Shown: one piece after another, positions 11,227 through 21,165 of the stretch
How positions within the stretch are numbered: the first letter of the stretch is position 1
How the letters are laid out: the number at the start of each line of letters is the position of its first letter
Source: Gigaspora rosea
Lineage: Eukaryota > Glomeromycota > Glomeromycetes > Diversisporales > Gigasporaceae
Direction of reading: 5' to 3'
Assembly (NCBI GenBank): GCA_003550325.1
Contig: QKWP01000688.1
Location: forward strand, 89,537-153,536
Length of the DNA stretch: 64,000 nucleotides
Made by a program: the position numbers and the translations under genes
Notes under the pieces: model-generated
The model's input: only the letters and a program-made list of their open reading frames with translations
The model's database searches: none
What the model was told of the DNA's origin: nothing

Positions 11227-12041
11227 ATAGATGGAGGTAGAATTAATTTTACAAATTAATACGGTTACGGCATTGCGTATTTTTTGCCGTAATTGCTGCG
11301 AGTCGTTATACCGTAATGCCGTAATGCGTAAAGCCGTAATGCCGTAACGCGGTAATTGGTAATGCCGTAATGCCGTAATAGTGCCGTTATAATACCGTTT
11401 GTTAAAATGCTGTACTGCACTATGGTTTCCTTTAAATAATATACTATTAAATATTTTTCGAATTTGATTTGTCGACTTCATTAATTTAGTACATATGAAA
11501 AAGGAGTTTGTAGGTTTACGTGATTTATTTTTTTGGCCAACTAGACCAGCTATAAGTCGTGGTTTGTGAACGTCTTTAGCGAGCTAATTGATCGGAAATG
11601 ACATCATTGTTAACAGAGTGTTAACAGCATTTATGGCTTATATAATATGATACATGCCTGCATTCATATTACGTGGTTTAAAATTTATTATAAATATTGT
11701 ATTAAATAACTTTTAAGCTTACTGATTAATTAATGTAAATGAAATGCTTGTATGGCAAATAACAACATATTCATCAGTTTCCGGTTTGGAGTGACTGGGT
11801 TACTTAATTATAATATAATATTATACTGTAGCTACGGTATAACATTATTACGATATTGTGTTATTACGACACTATAGGAATTGTGGTATTGCGGCATTAC
11901 GACATTACGGCATTACGACATTACAGCATTATGGCATTACGGCATATAGTTTTTACGGCAATTAGATGCTATGCCGTAATTAATTCTACCACTGGTAAAA
12001 TGCCGTAATTGCCGTAAGTCAGTAATTCTACCACCAACTAT
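11227..12041. mobile_element. TIR element with GCCGTAAT arrays, 9-bp TSD
   Basis: Left end ATAGATGGAGGTAGAATTAA and right end (reverse complement) ATAGTTGGTGGTAGAATTAC form the TIR. A perfect 9-bp duplication, ACCCATAAG, flanks it (11218-11226, 12042-12050). Inside both ends are tandem 8-bp units TGCCGTAA in opposite orientation (11255-11400, 11870-12020), so the arms fold on each other. 9-bp TSD suggests a MULE-type mobiliser. A truncated copy lies at 19412-19570 in the other duplication copy, next to the same flank, so the insertion preceded the duplication. The minus ORF 11038-11481 is only repeat translation. Confidence 0.85.
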
Positions 12042-12204
12042 ACCCATAAGAGTTGGAATTTGTGTTGAAATGGCCAAAATAAGACATTTATTCACTGCAA
12101 ACAGTATCAATCTGAGTAAGGATTTCTTGGTGTAGTAAACGAAACTGATATTGATTTAAACCGATTAAATTGTACTATTCTTAGTTATAGGAGTGGATGC
12201 CTAC

Positions 12205-12340
12205 TTTAATGTTTAGCAATGGAGTCCAATGGTTACGCAAATCGACTGAAAACTAGCATCCATTGACTCCATTCGGTGCTTTATTGGTTCCATTCGCAGC
12301 TCCATTTGGCTCCATTAAGCTCCATTGTCATTTAATGTTT
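12205..12340. repeat. Small palindrome with CTCCATT repeats
   Basis: CAATGGAGTCCAATGG near 12216 is mirrored by CCATTAAGCTCCATTG near 12315-12331. The right half holds four loose repeats of GGCTCCATT. About 130 bp, non-coding. Confidence 0.55.
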
Positions 12341-12349
12341 TTACGCGAA

Positions 12350-12500
12350 ACCTATTTCCAAATGTCGAAGACGAAACCTAAGCCAAAAAAAAAAAAGACG
12401 AAAGTCGAAACCTCTTAGCGAAACACCGATACCCTGGCGAAACGTCGAAACCCTGGCGAGCCTCAAAATCCCGGCGAAACTTTAAAATCCTGGAAAAACG
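12350..12500. repeat. Degenerate CGAAACC / CTGGCGAAA repeat cluster
   Basis: Loose tandem units of CGAAACCCTGGCGAAA type run through this stretch, which is GC-richer than its neighbours. Also seen once in degenerate form near 13260-13320. No ORF. Confidence 0.5.
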
Positions 12501-12774
12501 GCCAAACAAAGCTATCTTACAAAAAGCATCGATTCCAAGCCATTCATACTATACAATAACAATTAATTTTTTTTCAGATTCACGATGTTTAGCTCTAGTT
12601 GTTGTAGCCATAAATCATAACTATAAATTTTTCTTATTTGTTATACAAAACCAGCTATCACTAAATGGCTTGAGTAAATAATGCGCTTTATAGTCTTTAA
12701 TAACATAGTAGTGATACGGGCCGATTGAAAGAACATGGTTCCGGTCAATACTAAAAAAACTCAGGTCGATCGAC

Positions 12775-13030
12775 CGGATGACTTTTTTTGTTAGAACAAT
12801 TTTTCTGTTCAGAATTAATCTCCTTATCTATATTAAATTTGTAGAAGAAAACCGTTAGGTTATTCTTTGCCAAAATTCTAGTGATACTAAATTATTTTAG
12901 AAATTATAGCACGTTAGTACTTTATGTTGATTAATTGTCTATGCAACCAAACATATCAAACCATTTTCGCTCCTTACATTCATTATTTGCCAATTTATCA
13001 TCTAAATTAACAAAATCATGAATATCTGCA
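12775..13030. repeat. Dispersed repeat, copy a
   Basis: GAACAATTTTTCTGTTCAGA... through ...TTTATCATCTAAATTA matches 15970-16265 (copy b). The shared blocks include ATTATAGCACGTTAGTACTT and the following TATGTTGATTAATTGTC. Copy b contains an internal duplication of about 67 bp of this block (16100-16195). Confidence 0.65.
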
Positions 13031-13040
13031 TTATTTTAAA

Positions 13041-14305
13041 CTAATTAATTTCTTGACCTGAAATATGCTATATAAGAGAATCGATTCTTAATCGACCAGT
13101 CCAACCCACAAAGATGCAGGTTGAGGATCGACCTGCCCATCGACACATCCGTTGTACCGGGGCCAGCCAATAACAAAATATTTCACTTGGTTTGCTGTAT
13201 TTCACTAGTTTCTTCGCCTTCAGCCATGCTGCCGGTTATGTCATTTCGCCTTTTTAAAATTTTTGAGAAAAGTCGAACTAGGGTTCTCCCCATTTCGCCA
13301 GCGCGGAACTCCAAGGGTTTGCCTAAAAACTATACTGTAAACCCTGCCTACTTAATATGAATTTTGTATAGCATCATATAATTCACTACAATTCTGTTTA
13401 AGCTAAATTATTTGGATGTAAATTAGACACCAACTATATACATGTAAAAATGATCGAAAAAATATTTATTGTAATTTAAATCTTTATATAATGTATGGGT
13501 TTATGTTCATCATTTTCAAGTTTTTTTTCAAATAAAATGAAAATTTAAATCCATTTAGATCGTTAAATGATTTCGGATTAACTTTAAGTATAATCTGAAT
13601 TCACTTTACGCATATTCAATTTTAAAATTAAAGGCCAATTTAAATAGCAAAAGCTTTAAGTCATATATTCTAATTACATCAATTACAGTATTTCACGCAA
13701 TGATTATTGGGACGACAACTACATCAACGAGTCAATTTGCTTTTTTATATTAGCAACGATTTATATTACCTGTTTGTGACGCTAATTATGTTTGTAAAGC
13801 TTCTTGCGCACTTATATGGTTTTAAGGAATATTATTCAATTCGGATAGACCCTAAAGAAAAATTTAGTTTATGTGACAAATATAATAGAGACAAGCTAGT
13901 CATTGAAATTAAATTAACTTGAACTTCATTAAGAAAATTATTAGTAACCATCGGTTTTCCGCAACTAAATTGAAAAATTTGTCTTGTACAAATTGTTCAA
14001 TTCTTTAAGGAACGATTGTGAAATGTAATTCTATTTTTCAATATATATTAATATATAGTGGTTAGAATCGTATCGGTTTAGAATCGGATATTCATATTAA
14101 ACTAGCGATCTTATTTAAAATAAAAACAATAACGGTTTTAAAATTGATTTGTAAATAAAATCGTTTAAACCGGTTTTTAAATATATGTAATATAAATAAA
14201 TTACATATATTTTTTTGATTTATATTTATTTTAAGAAGATATTCATGAACTTTAGATTTTTTATAATGATGTTGTTAAGATTACATCTCTATATACATGT
14301 ACATA
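13041..14305. other. Non-coding; no supported gene
   Basis: The plus-strand ORFs 13121-13360 and 13707-13922 have no recognisable domain and no codon signal I trust. The first lies on a short GC-richer patch related to the CGAAAC repeats. Otherwise AT-rich. Confidence 0.45.
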
Positions 14306-14433
14306 ATAGTTATTGTATGGGTTGTAGTGAATAACCCAGTTACACACGGGTTCATATTCCGTGCCGAAGGCACGGTTTTAAATATGAATCCGTGTATGTA
14401 ACGGGTTATTCAACATACCCATATAATAACTAT
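14306..14433. repeat. Palindromic element 1 (CCGTGCC loop)
   Basis: A nearly complete hairpin: ATAGTTATTGTATGGGTTG at the left pairs with CAACATACCCATATAATAAC at the right, and the centre pairs CCGTGCC with GGCACGG around GAA. About 128 bp; a MITE-like foldback sequence. Confidence 0.7.
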
Positions 14434-14521
14434 CTTATTGCACGGTGTCTGACGTAACAATCCCGTGCCAATAAGTAAATGAAAAAAGCACGGGTTGTCA
14501 CATAAGACCGTACAATAAAGA
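14434..14521. repeat. Palindromic element 2
   Basis: TTATTGCACGGTGTCTGACG...CCCGTGCC pairs with GCACGGGTTGTCACATAAGA...GTACAATAA. It directly abuts palindrome 1 and shares its GCACGG/CCGTGC core, so the two may be parts of one composite hairpin. Confidence 0.6.
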
Positions 14522-14629
14522 ATGTTTCCTTGTTTAAAAACATATAGATAGTACTTTGACTCGAGTTAACTTGAGTAATTCGAGTTAGGATTTTAAACTC
14601 GAATATCGAGTTAACTCGAATCAATATTA

Positions 14630-15180
14630 GGGTGATTCAAACCTAATGCTAAGGGTTTCTGATTTCAAATTAAATTAGTGATGTAATTATTTTGAAATCG
14701 GTGTTTTGTAAATTTTATTTATTTAATTTGTAAGCTTATTTATATATTAAGGATGCTTATTTATTCTCCGAATAACACCTATTTCATTATCTNTGAATAC
14801 TTTATTGATTGTAAAAGGTAAAAAAAAAGGAGGTTTGTTGTAAAGTTTGCTGATTAAATGAAAAACTTATTTAATATCTTTCACCAATAAACATGATTTT
14901 ATTATATTAAGTTACGCATAATCATCTTAATAATAAACACGCTTAATCAATTTTAAATATTTTCCGCTAAATAAAATTTATTTACGACCTTTAATAATAG
15001 TAGGGGATCGGTGTTTTGTAAATTTTATTTATTTAATTTGTAAGCTTATTTATATATTAAGGATGCTTATTTATTCTCCGAATAACACCTATTTCATTAT
15101 CTGATTTCAAAATTTCAATCCAGAAATAGGACTTTTTAAACCCCTACTTGTTTTTGAAATAAGTTAACTTTGAATCACCC
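14630..15180. mobile_element. TA-flanked MITE, GGGTGATTCAAA ends
   Basis: Ends GGGTGATTCAAA (left) and TTTGAATCACCC (right) with TA immediately outside both (14628-14629, 15181-15182), the pattern of a Tc1/mariner-type MITE. A related end, GGGTGATTTCAATA, occurs at 52213. The interior has a 96-bp exact direct repeat (14697-14792, 15007-15102) linked to an N at 14793, which is suspicious as an assembly join. No ORF. Confidence 0.7.
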
Positions 15181-15182
15181 TA

Positions 15183-15950
15183 TTTACTCAAGTCAAAATG
15201 CTAATTCAAAACAATATCAGATATCGTTCATGGTTACACATGCAAGTATTATTAAAATCAAACAATGCAACGTGATTACAAGGAACACTATTAAATATAA
15301 TATATCTAATTAATGTAATAACATTACTATTTTCTGACCAAAAATCGTATTTTATGTAATAAGTATATTCATTTTTTTTCTTGTATAATCTTTTTAATTC
15401 ATATCAGATATATAAATTCAATCAGTATGTATGATTTGTGCTCAAATGCAGATTACTGTTATTCGAATGATTTTTAATGACTTATATAAACTACTCCTCA
15501 AAAAAAAAAACTTATTCGAATATTTCCATTATAATTGGATAAGCCGAATAATTTCAATCATTTGAAGGTATATAAATATGCAGTATTTATGACAAAACGT
15601 GGATTAGAAAACTCGGATTAACTGTTTTATAGGAATTTAAAATCATGAATAGTTATTATTAAAATAATACCTTTTATTTTATCTACATTTAATTGTTAGT
15701 ATCAAGATTAATAATCGATGTATTTAAAGTAAGTTATTCAATTTAACTTCAGTTCATTATATTTGCGCGAGCTTAGAAAATCATTTGATGATTTGATAAG
15801 ATCGATTATTATTGATTACAGAAGTTATTTATGTTTATTTTATACGTATAAATATATGGTAGTAATGATATTTATTAAAATAATATATGTGATAATTTGT
15901 TATAGTTTAGAATAGTAATACGGCTGATGGATCCTTAAAAAGTTCGGGCC
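15183..15950. other. AT-rich non-coding DNA
   Basis: No ORF, terminal repeats or arrays that I can support. Confidence 0.5.
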
Positions 15951-15969
15951 GGTGGAACAGGCCAATCAT

Positions 15970-16265
15970 TTTGCAAGAACAATTTTTCTGATCAGAATTA
16001 ATCTCCATATCAGATATCTACATCAATGCGTAAAAGACAATCAGGCATTCCTTGCATGTTTTTATTGGCACTAAATTAAGTTTTGATTCGTTTTTCTTTG
16101 AGGAATTATAGCATGTTAGTACTTTATGTTGATTTATTGGCCTAAATTACTTTGAAAGAATTATATCATGTTAGTACTTTATGTTGATTAATTGTCGATA
16201 CAATCTATCATACCAGATCATTTTCGTTCCTTATTTTATTATTTACAATTTTATCATCAAATTAG
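15970..16265. repeat. Dispersed repeat, copy b
   Basis: Matches 12775-13030. It contains a local tandem duplication: ATTATAGCATGTTAGTACTT at about 16105 recurs as ATTATATCATGTTAGTACTT at about 16160. Confidence 0.65.
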
Positions 16266-16382
16266 TAATACTTCAAAGTAAGTCGGGTAATTCTAAACTA
16301 TCAGCTTCAGATAAACAATTTCAAAAGGATCTTAAACTGTTTAATCCACTGTTTCGATACTTTCATGCTTTCATTTACTTCG

Positions 16383-16727
16383 TTATGGTCCTTTTTTTTG
16401 AACTAAAGTTTTAATTGTTAATATTGAGTAAATTTCCAAAATTAAAAAGATATTATGAATATATAAATTTTTATTCCGATTTCGTTCATCATAATTCATC
16501 GTGCATTCTTGACAAATATTAATGAAATTTTGATCATTTGGAATCTTAACTCGAAACTTATTATTAATACAGTCGACAAATTCATGTTCATATTTAACCT
16601 TTTTAATATTTGCACCTATTCGTGTAATATATTTGTTATCAAAGTCTAATTTATATTCGGATCCGCTTTTATATTTCTTGCTAAGGTTTATTGGTTGACA
16701 GGAGCAGTCTTTTCCATAAAATTTCAT
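16383..16727 (-). CDS. Hypothetical small Cys/Lys-rich protein
   Basis: 114 codons, ATG at 16725-16727 to stop at 16383. I do not recognise the family. The first about 90 residues look more protein-like than the local average: mixed charged and hydrophobic residues and five cysteines, three of them as C-S-C (residues 8-10) and C-Q-E-C spacing near residues 72-75, which could bind metal. The last about 25 residues turn hydrophobic and AT-driven, so the true end may be earlier or the ORF may be a fragment of a longer gene. It lies outside any element I could bound. Alternative: chance ORF. Confidence 0.35.
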   Translation of the reverse strand: MKFYGKDCSCQPINLSKKYKSGSEYKLDFDNKYITRIGANIKKVKYEHEFVDCINNKFRVKIPNDQNFINICQECTMNYDERNRNKNLYIHNIFLILEIYSILTIKTLVQKKGP

Positions 16728-16924
16728 ACAAACTAAACACCCTAAGCATGTTGGACAAGAATTCTAACAAAAATTTAGTAACGTTGATATTATCGTTGTA
16801 TACAATCGATAAAACGACCATTATGATACAAATATACGGATCATGCGGAAGTCACAAACCTAATCGGATCAGCCGGAACATCATTCGGTCAATTTTTATC
16901 ATGTGTTTATGAAAATAGCTGTAA

Positions 16925-17052
16925 ATCCGGATATAAAACATATCCGGATTAATAAAACATTTCCGGATTATCCGGATATATTTTATCAATCTGAATATAT
17001 CTTATTAATCCGGTTATATTTTATTAATCCGGATATATATTTATTAATCCGG
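16925..17052. repeat. Tandem repeat, TTATTAATCCGGATATAT units
   Basis: Five to six degenerate copies of a unit of about 22 bp containing ATCCGGATAT, itself palindromic, directly upstream of duplication copy 2. Confidence 0.75.
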
Positions 17053-17264
17053 CAATAATAAGCAGTGTATTATATAGTCACATGCTCAATTTTGATTGGC
17101 TATTCATATAGGGTCACCATGGCAACCTGTCACTATAAAATAATGCTCTTATATTTATATAAAAAGTTATAATTTATTTATAATAAAAATTTTAAGCAAT
17201 TCTACTTACTAGTTGTCAAAAAATTTATTAAAAACTTTTTTTAAATATAATAAGAAAATAACTA

Positions 17265-17565
17265 ATTGTATACAGGGTGCTTGAAACGGGTATAATAATT
17301 TTTATAAATTAAAAGAATTTTTATTAAAATAAAAAATAATTTAATTAATACTAGGGTTAGGATAAGAACTGGGATGGGCAGGGGCATAGTTTATACCAAA
17401 ATTTTACAAGGAACTTTTTTTCTTAGAGCCCATAGATTGTTTCTTAAGCAAAATTTTAAGATACAATTAATTTTTGGTTTTTTCTTTATGTTTGTTGTAC
17501 AAAAAATGATCTGCATACTGCATTTTTCTATATGATTTGTACAGTGTTCAAACACCCCATGTACA
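17265..17565. mobile_element. Small TIR element, ACAGGGTGCTTGAA ends
   Basis: ACAGGGTGCTTGAAACG at the left is mirrored by GTGTTCAAACACCCCATGT at the right. It is absent from duplication copy 1, supporting insertion here. No ORF; target duplication not clear. Confidence 0.55.
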
Positions 17566-17590
17566 AATAGAAATGCTTATATAATAAATG

Positions 17591-17876
17591 TAGCAGATTA
17601 AAATGAAATCAGATTAAAATGAAACTGGGGACCTCTCTTGCTCACCTTTAAAGCTTATAAAACCCNGCAGATTAAAATGAAATCAGATTAAAATGAAACT
17701 GGGGACCTCTCTTGCTCACCTTTAAAGCTTATAAAACCCACATATACTCGTTTATTAATAACCCTAACCCTAAACCCTAACCCTAATGCTAAAAAAACCC
17801 TCCCCTGAAAAATTTTAAAATTTTGCTTAAAAAATAAAAAAATTTCATTTTAATCCGATTTCATTTTAATCTGTCA
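17591..17876. mobile_element. TIR element with telomere-like loop
   Basis: Left GCAGATTAAAATGAAATCAG and right (reverse complement) GACAGATTAAAATGAAATCG form a TIR of about 33 bp. The interior carries AACCCTAACCCTAAACCCTA near 17758-17785. Flanks share AATAAAT. Absent from duplication copy 1. The N at 17666 sits between two exact 73-bp copies (17593-17665, 17667-17739), probably an assembly join that lengthens the left arm artificially. Confidence 0.65.
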
Positions 17877-18265
17877 CAATAAATAAGTAATTATAAATTG
17901 TTTTTAATAATTTAATTTTTTTTACATTAATTAAAACTTAAAATAAAAATTTTTAATAATATTAAAGGACTTTATATATAAAAAAAGCATTTTTAAATTT
18001 AAAGATTTAATTATTATGTTTTATTTTATAAATATTTACTAATTTTTAAATTTATTTAAGAAATATTTAAATGTATAATTTATAATTTAAATCATATAAA
18101 CTAAAAAATATTTTAACAATAGATTAAATAAAATTTTACAACAAATTTTTTTAAATTAATATTATATAACGTTTTGCAGGCAAATTTAACAGCATTTGTT
18201 TAATCAACGAAGGAATAAACTATGACGGTTATAAATATTAAAAATTTTAAATATTAAAAGGAGAT

Positions 18266-18694
18266 TTAGAAACTGGCAAACGTACAGGCATATACTTCAT
18301 CATCACCTGGATCAATAATAGTAATCACAATAAAATATCCATTAGAGGGTAACTTAGGAACGGGAATAGCTGTTGCATTAATCGAAAATGATTTGTGAGC
18401 GAGAATAGATTCGGTAAAATTTTGGTTGTGGACAATTAAGTTGTCACCTGGATTGGTTGCAAGTCTAATATGAAGAATTGTTTGTCCTTCAGTTATATTA
18501 TGATTTGTTAATGTTCCGAATACATGAAATTCTGCGTTTTGTTCACTAATAAGAGGGTCAGGGTTCATTGTTGCATTAACGAAGTCAAAAAATTCGGAAC
18601 ATTTGTCAAATATGGTAGACCTTTTATTAAGCTGAAAAGGAGCTGCATTTATTATAAGAATGGCAAATAAAGAGAATACGAAAATAAAATTCAT
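18266..18694 (-). CDS. Secreted ML-domain protein (NPC2/PG-PI transfer protein-like)
   Basis: 142 codons; I use the internal ATG at 18692-18694 rather than the upstream one at 18745 because it opens a classical signal peptide (MNFIFVFSLFAILIINAAP, about 19 residues). The mature part reads as an MD-2-related lipid-recognition (ML) domain: NATMNPDPLISEQ, then FHVFGTLTNHNITEGQTI, and a C-terminal VYACTF. Two cysteines remain (after FDK and in YAC), placed to form the first-to-last disulfide of the family. ML proteins are beta-sandwich lipid binders; fungal members are annotated as phosphatidylglycerol/phosphatidylinositol transfer proteins. Expected location: secretory pathway or outside the cell. 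Frame fully open, no intron evident. The only convincing non-TE gene here; its duplicate at 10535-10680 is truncated. Confidence 0.75.
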   Translation of the reverse strand: MNFIFVFSLFAILIINAAPFQLNKRSTIFDKCSEFFDFVNATMNPDPLISEQNAEFHVFGTLTNHNITEGQTILHIRLATNPGDNLIVHNQNFTESILAHKSFSINATAIPVPKLPSNGYFIVITIIDPGDDEVYACTFASF

Positions 18695-19411
18695 GATTTC
18701 TCTACGAAGTAGGTGGCAATGTTTTAATTCGGATATTTTATTCATTTATTTATTTTATTTATTTTTTTTTTTTGAGATGTAATTATTAATCTTAACAATC
18801 CATGAAAATCTCATTATCGTTATTTTGAAAGAAATTCAAAATGGGATTCATTTAAAGTATGGAACATGCCGCGTTTCCTTATATCCGAAACATACCCGGA
18901 AAAATTTTTTGAGTCCAATCAAGGCCCAAGCCCAAAAAAGGCCCGGATATGTTGCGGGCCAGTCTTTCTTTTCAAGTTAGACCCGGGCCAGGAACAGACC
19001 AAAGATTATATAAAATACTAAAACGGTTTTCTATACTATCTTGGTCAAATATCAAGGAGCAATAAAGAAGGGATGTTATACGATCGTAATAAACAAATTT
19101 TTAAAACGAGTCCCATGATTTATTAAGCGTTTTCTTTTAATATACATTAGCGAGCGTTACTGTACCATAACCTCAAACCACATAGTTTCTATCTAACCAG
19201 GTTTAGAACCTTATATTAACCTCCGTCTAAAAGTTGTTGTGAGTCAATAACTCACGTTTTGGATTATACAAATTTGCTTTCCGGAGGAGTTATGATTGGT
19301 ATTGAAATGGATGAAAAAAAGCATTTCTGCATGAATCTCCCAAAAGAAATTGGATGCTGTTGAAATTGATGAAAATAGACATTTATTATCCAGGTCTGAA
19401 TAACCCATAAG

Positions 19412-19570
19412 TATAGTTGGTGGTAGAATTAATTTTACAAATTAATACGGTTACGGCATTGCCGTATTTTTTGCCGTAATTGCTGTGAGCTGTAAAACCG
19501 TAATGCCGTAAAGCCGTAAAGCCGTAATGCTGTAATGCCGTAATGCCGTAATACCGTAATGCGAACTTTC
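19412..19570. mobile_element. Truncated GCCGTAAT element in duplication copy 2
   Basis: Begins TATAGTTGGTGGTAGAATTA directly after ACCCATAAG, the same target sequence as at 11227, and continues into TGCCGTAA units, then stops at about 19570. Only the left part is present. Confidence 0.75.
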
Positions 19571-20036
19571 ACCCTATCCTATAACAATATTCGCTTAATC
19601 CATTTGAATCCAATAATGACCTATTTACCGAAATTATAAGAAACCTAGAAATGCCAAGTTACGGTGTTGTCCAAATTTCGTTTATCGAGAAAAAAAATGA
19701 GAATAATTTGAATGATGATTTAAGCAAAGGCTTAATTTTTATTGCATACATTATACTAAATTAAATTAAAATATACAAACTAATGGTACATATAGCTTAA
19801 ATTTTTGATTTTTAGGTTATAAAAACCCTAGATGCGGGAACATTTTATAATATGCATGTGTGTATATAGTACTTGGGCTTTGCTCGAGTTAATTTGACCT
19901 AACTCGAGCAAGCCGTTAATTCGAGTCAGGATTTCTTACTCGATTTATTTACTAATTTAGATAATAAATTGGTAAACAATAAATATCGTGGTTGAAGTTG
20001 GAAATTTTTAACGAATATTTTTGGGGTGCATTTTTT
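19571..20036. other. Non-coding; CTCGAGTTAA palindromic motif
   Basis: No gene. Near 19870-19950 there is a small inverted repeat around CTCGAGTTAA...TAACTCGAG; the same motif occurs at 14565-14620. Confidence 0.5.
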
Positions 20037-20190
20037 GGGAACAACTACCGACACAGCACACACGTGACTTATCGACACAGCAATGACTAGTATTACCTAA
20101 AATACCTGCTAACCTAACCCTAACCTAACCCTAACTCGGGCCACTGCTGTGTCGATAAGTCACGTGTTGCTGTGTCGGTAGCTTTTTCCC
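20037..20190. mobile_element. Palindromic element with telomere-like loop
   Basis: Arms of about 45 bp (GGGAACAACTACCGACACAG... and its complement ending ...GTCGGTAGCTTTTTCCC) enclose AACCTAACCCTAACCTAACC. Flanks share ATTTTTT (20030-20036, 20191-20197), a possible but low-complexity 7-8-bp duplication. Non-coding. Confidence 0.65.
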
Positions 20191-20203
20191 ATTTTTTTAG
20201 TTG

Positions 20204-21165
20204 TACACTCACCTGACATTGATCACCGGAATTTTGATAATCACGTTACCTACTGACGATCGTAGCCATATATACAACTTTTTTTTTAATGAGAAAATTA
20301 AACTTGGCGTAGTAAGTAAAGTTGTACTAACGATTTGCATATACTCTAAATTTTTAGGAATTTTAGATAAAATTTTATTAAGTCGTATTTAGTATTTTTA
20401 ATCAAAAAAAACGAAAATTAAAAAATTTTATATTAGGTCGACGCATTTTAAAACCCTATTATAAATAATAGTTGGTTTTAAAATATGTCATTCTCCATAC
20501 CTAACGGCATATAGGATTAAATTTTCATAGAGCAATTCAAAAAATTTCTCATAAAATTTTTGAGTTTAATTAAAATTTTTGACAAATAAAAAGTTGCAAT
20601 TTTCATACCTTAAAATTAGATATAGTAGAACATTATAAAATTTTTATTAAAAATCTTCCAAAATAAAGTATTTAAGTATTTATTATTTAATACATATATG
20701 ATTATTTTTTTAGCTATTCTAATACAAATTTTATAAGTTCTACTACATTGAATTTTAAGGTACGAAATTGCAACTTTTTATTTCCAAAAATTTTAATTAA
20801 ACTCAAAAATTTTATGAGAAATTTTTTGAATTGCTCTATGAAAATTTATTCTATATGCCATTAGGTATGGAGAATGACATATTTTAAAACCAACTATTAT
20901 TTATAATAGGGTTTTAAAATGCGTCGACCTAATATAAAATTTTTTAATTTTCGTTTTTTTGATCAAAAATGCTTAATACAACTTAATCAAATTTTATCTA
21001 AAATTCCTAAAAATTTTAGAATATATGCAAATCATTATTTTGTACAACTTTACTTACTATGCCAAGTTTAATTTTCTCATTAAAAAAAAAGTTGTATATA
21101 TGGCTATGATCGTTAGTAGGTAGTGTGATTATTAAAATTCTGGTGATCAATATCAGGGGAGTGTA
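20204..21165. mobile_element. 960-bp long inverted repeat (foldback element)
   Basis: Two arms of about 435 bp (20204-20640; 20730-21165), visibly highly similar along their length, around a loop of about 90 bp. Ends TACACTCACCTGACATTGAT / TACACTCCCCTGATATTGAT. The minus and plus translations are not coding. Target duplication not resolved. The right end runs into GTTAGGGTTTAGGG, another telomere-like patch. Confidence 0.8.

Larger units (their letters stand above)
6400..11430. repeat. Segmental duplication, copy 1
   Basis: Sequence from the CGGCAATAATAA motif (about 6400) to the start of the GCCGTAAT element (about 11420) matches 17045-19570. The alignment is interrupted here by the 3.5-kb element 6533-10017 and by loss of about 450 bp at about 10677 relative to copy 2, which removes most of the ML-domain gene. 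Copy 2 in turn has extra elements at 17265-17876. Matching stretches include 6410-6532 with 17045-17175, 10026-10680 with 17170-18400, and 10680-11226 with 18853-19411. Confidence 0.85.
17045..19570. repeat. Segmental duplication, copy 2
   Basis: Counterpart of 6400-11430. This copy keeps the complete ML-domain gene and the empty site for the 3.5-kb foldback element, but carries two private insertions between 17250 and 17876. It ends inside a GCCGTAAT element at about 19570. Confidence 0.85.

Noticed and set aside
11038..11481. 147-codon minus-strand ORF as a gene
   Set aside because: Half of it is translation of the TGCCGTAA array of a bounded element (ALRYNDS...), and it crosses the element boundary.
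13121..13360. 79-codon plus-strand ORF as a gene
   Set aside because: No domain or family pattern; it lies on a GC-richer repeat patch, and the sequence runs straight into AT-rich non-coding DNA.
17758..17785. Chromosome end (telomere)
   Set aside because: Only a few units, internal to an inverted-repeat element with sequence continuing on both sides; the same holds for 20109-20136 and 46925-47065.
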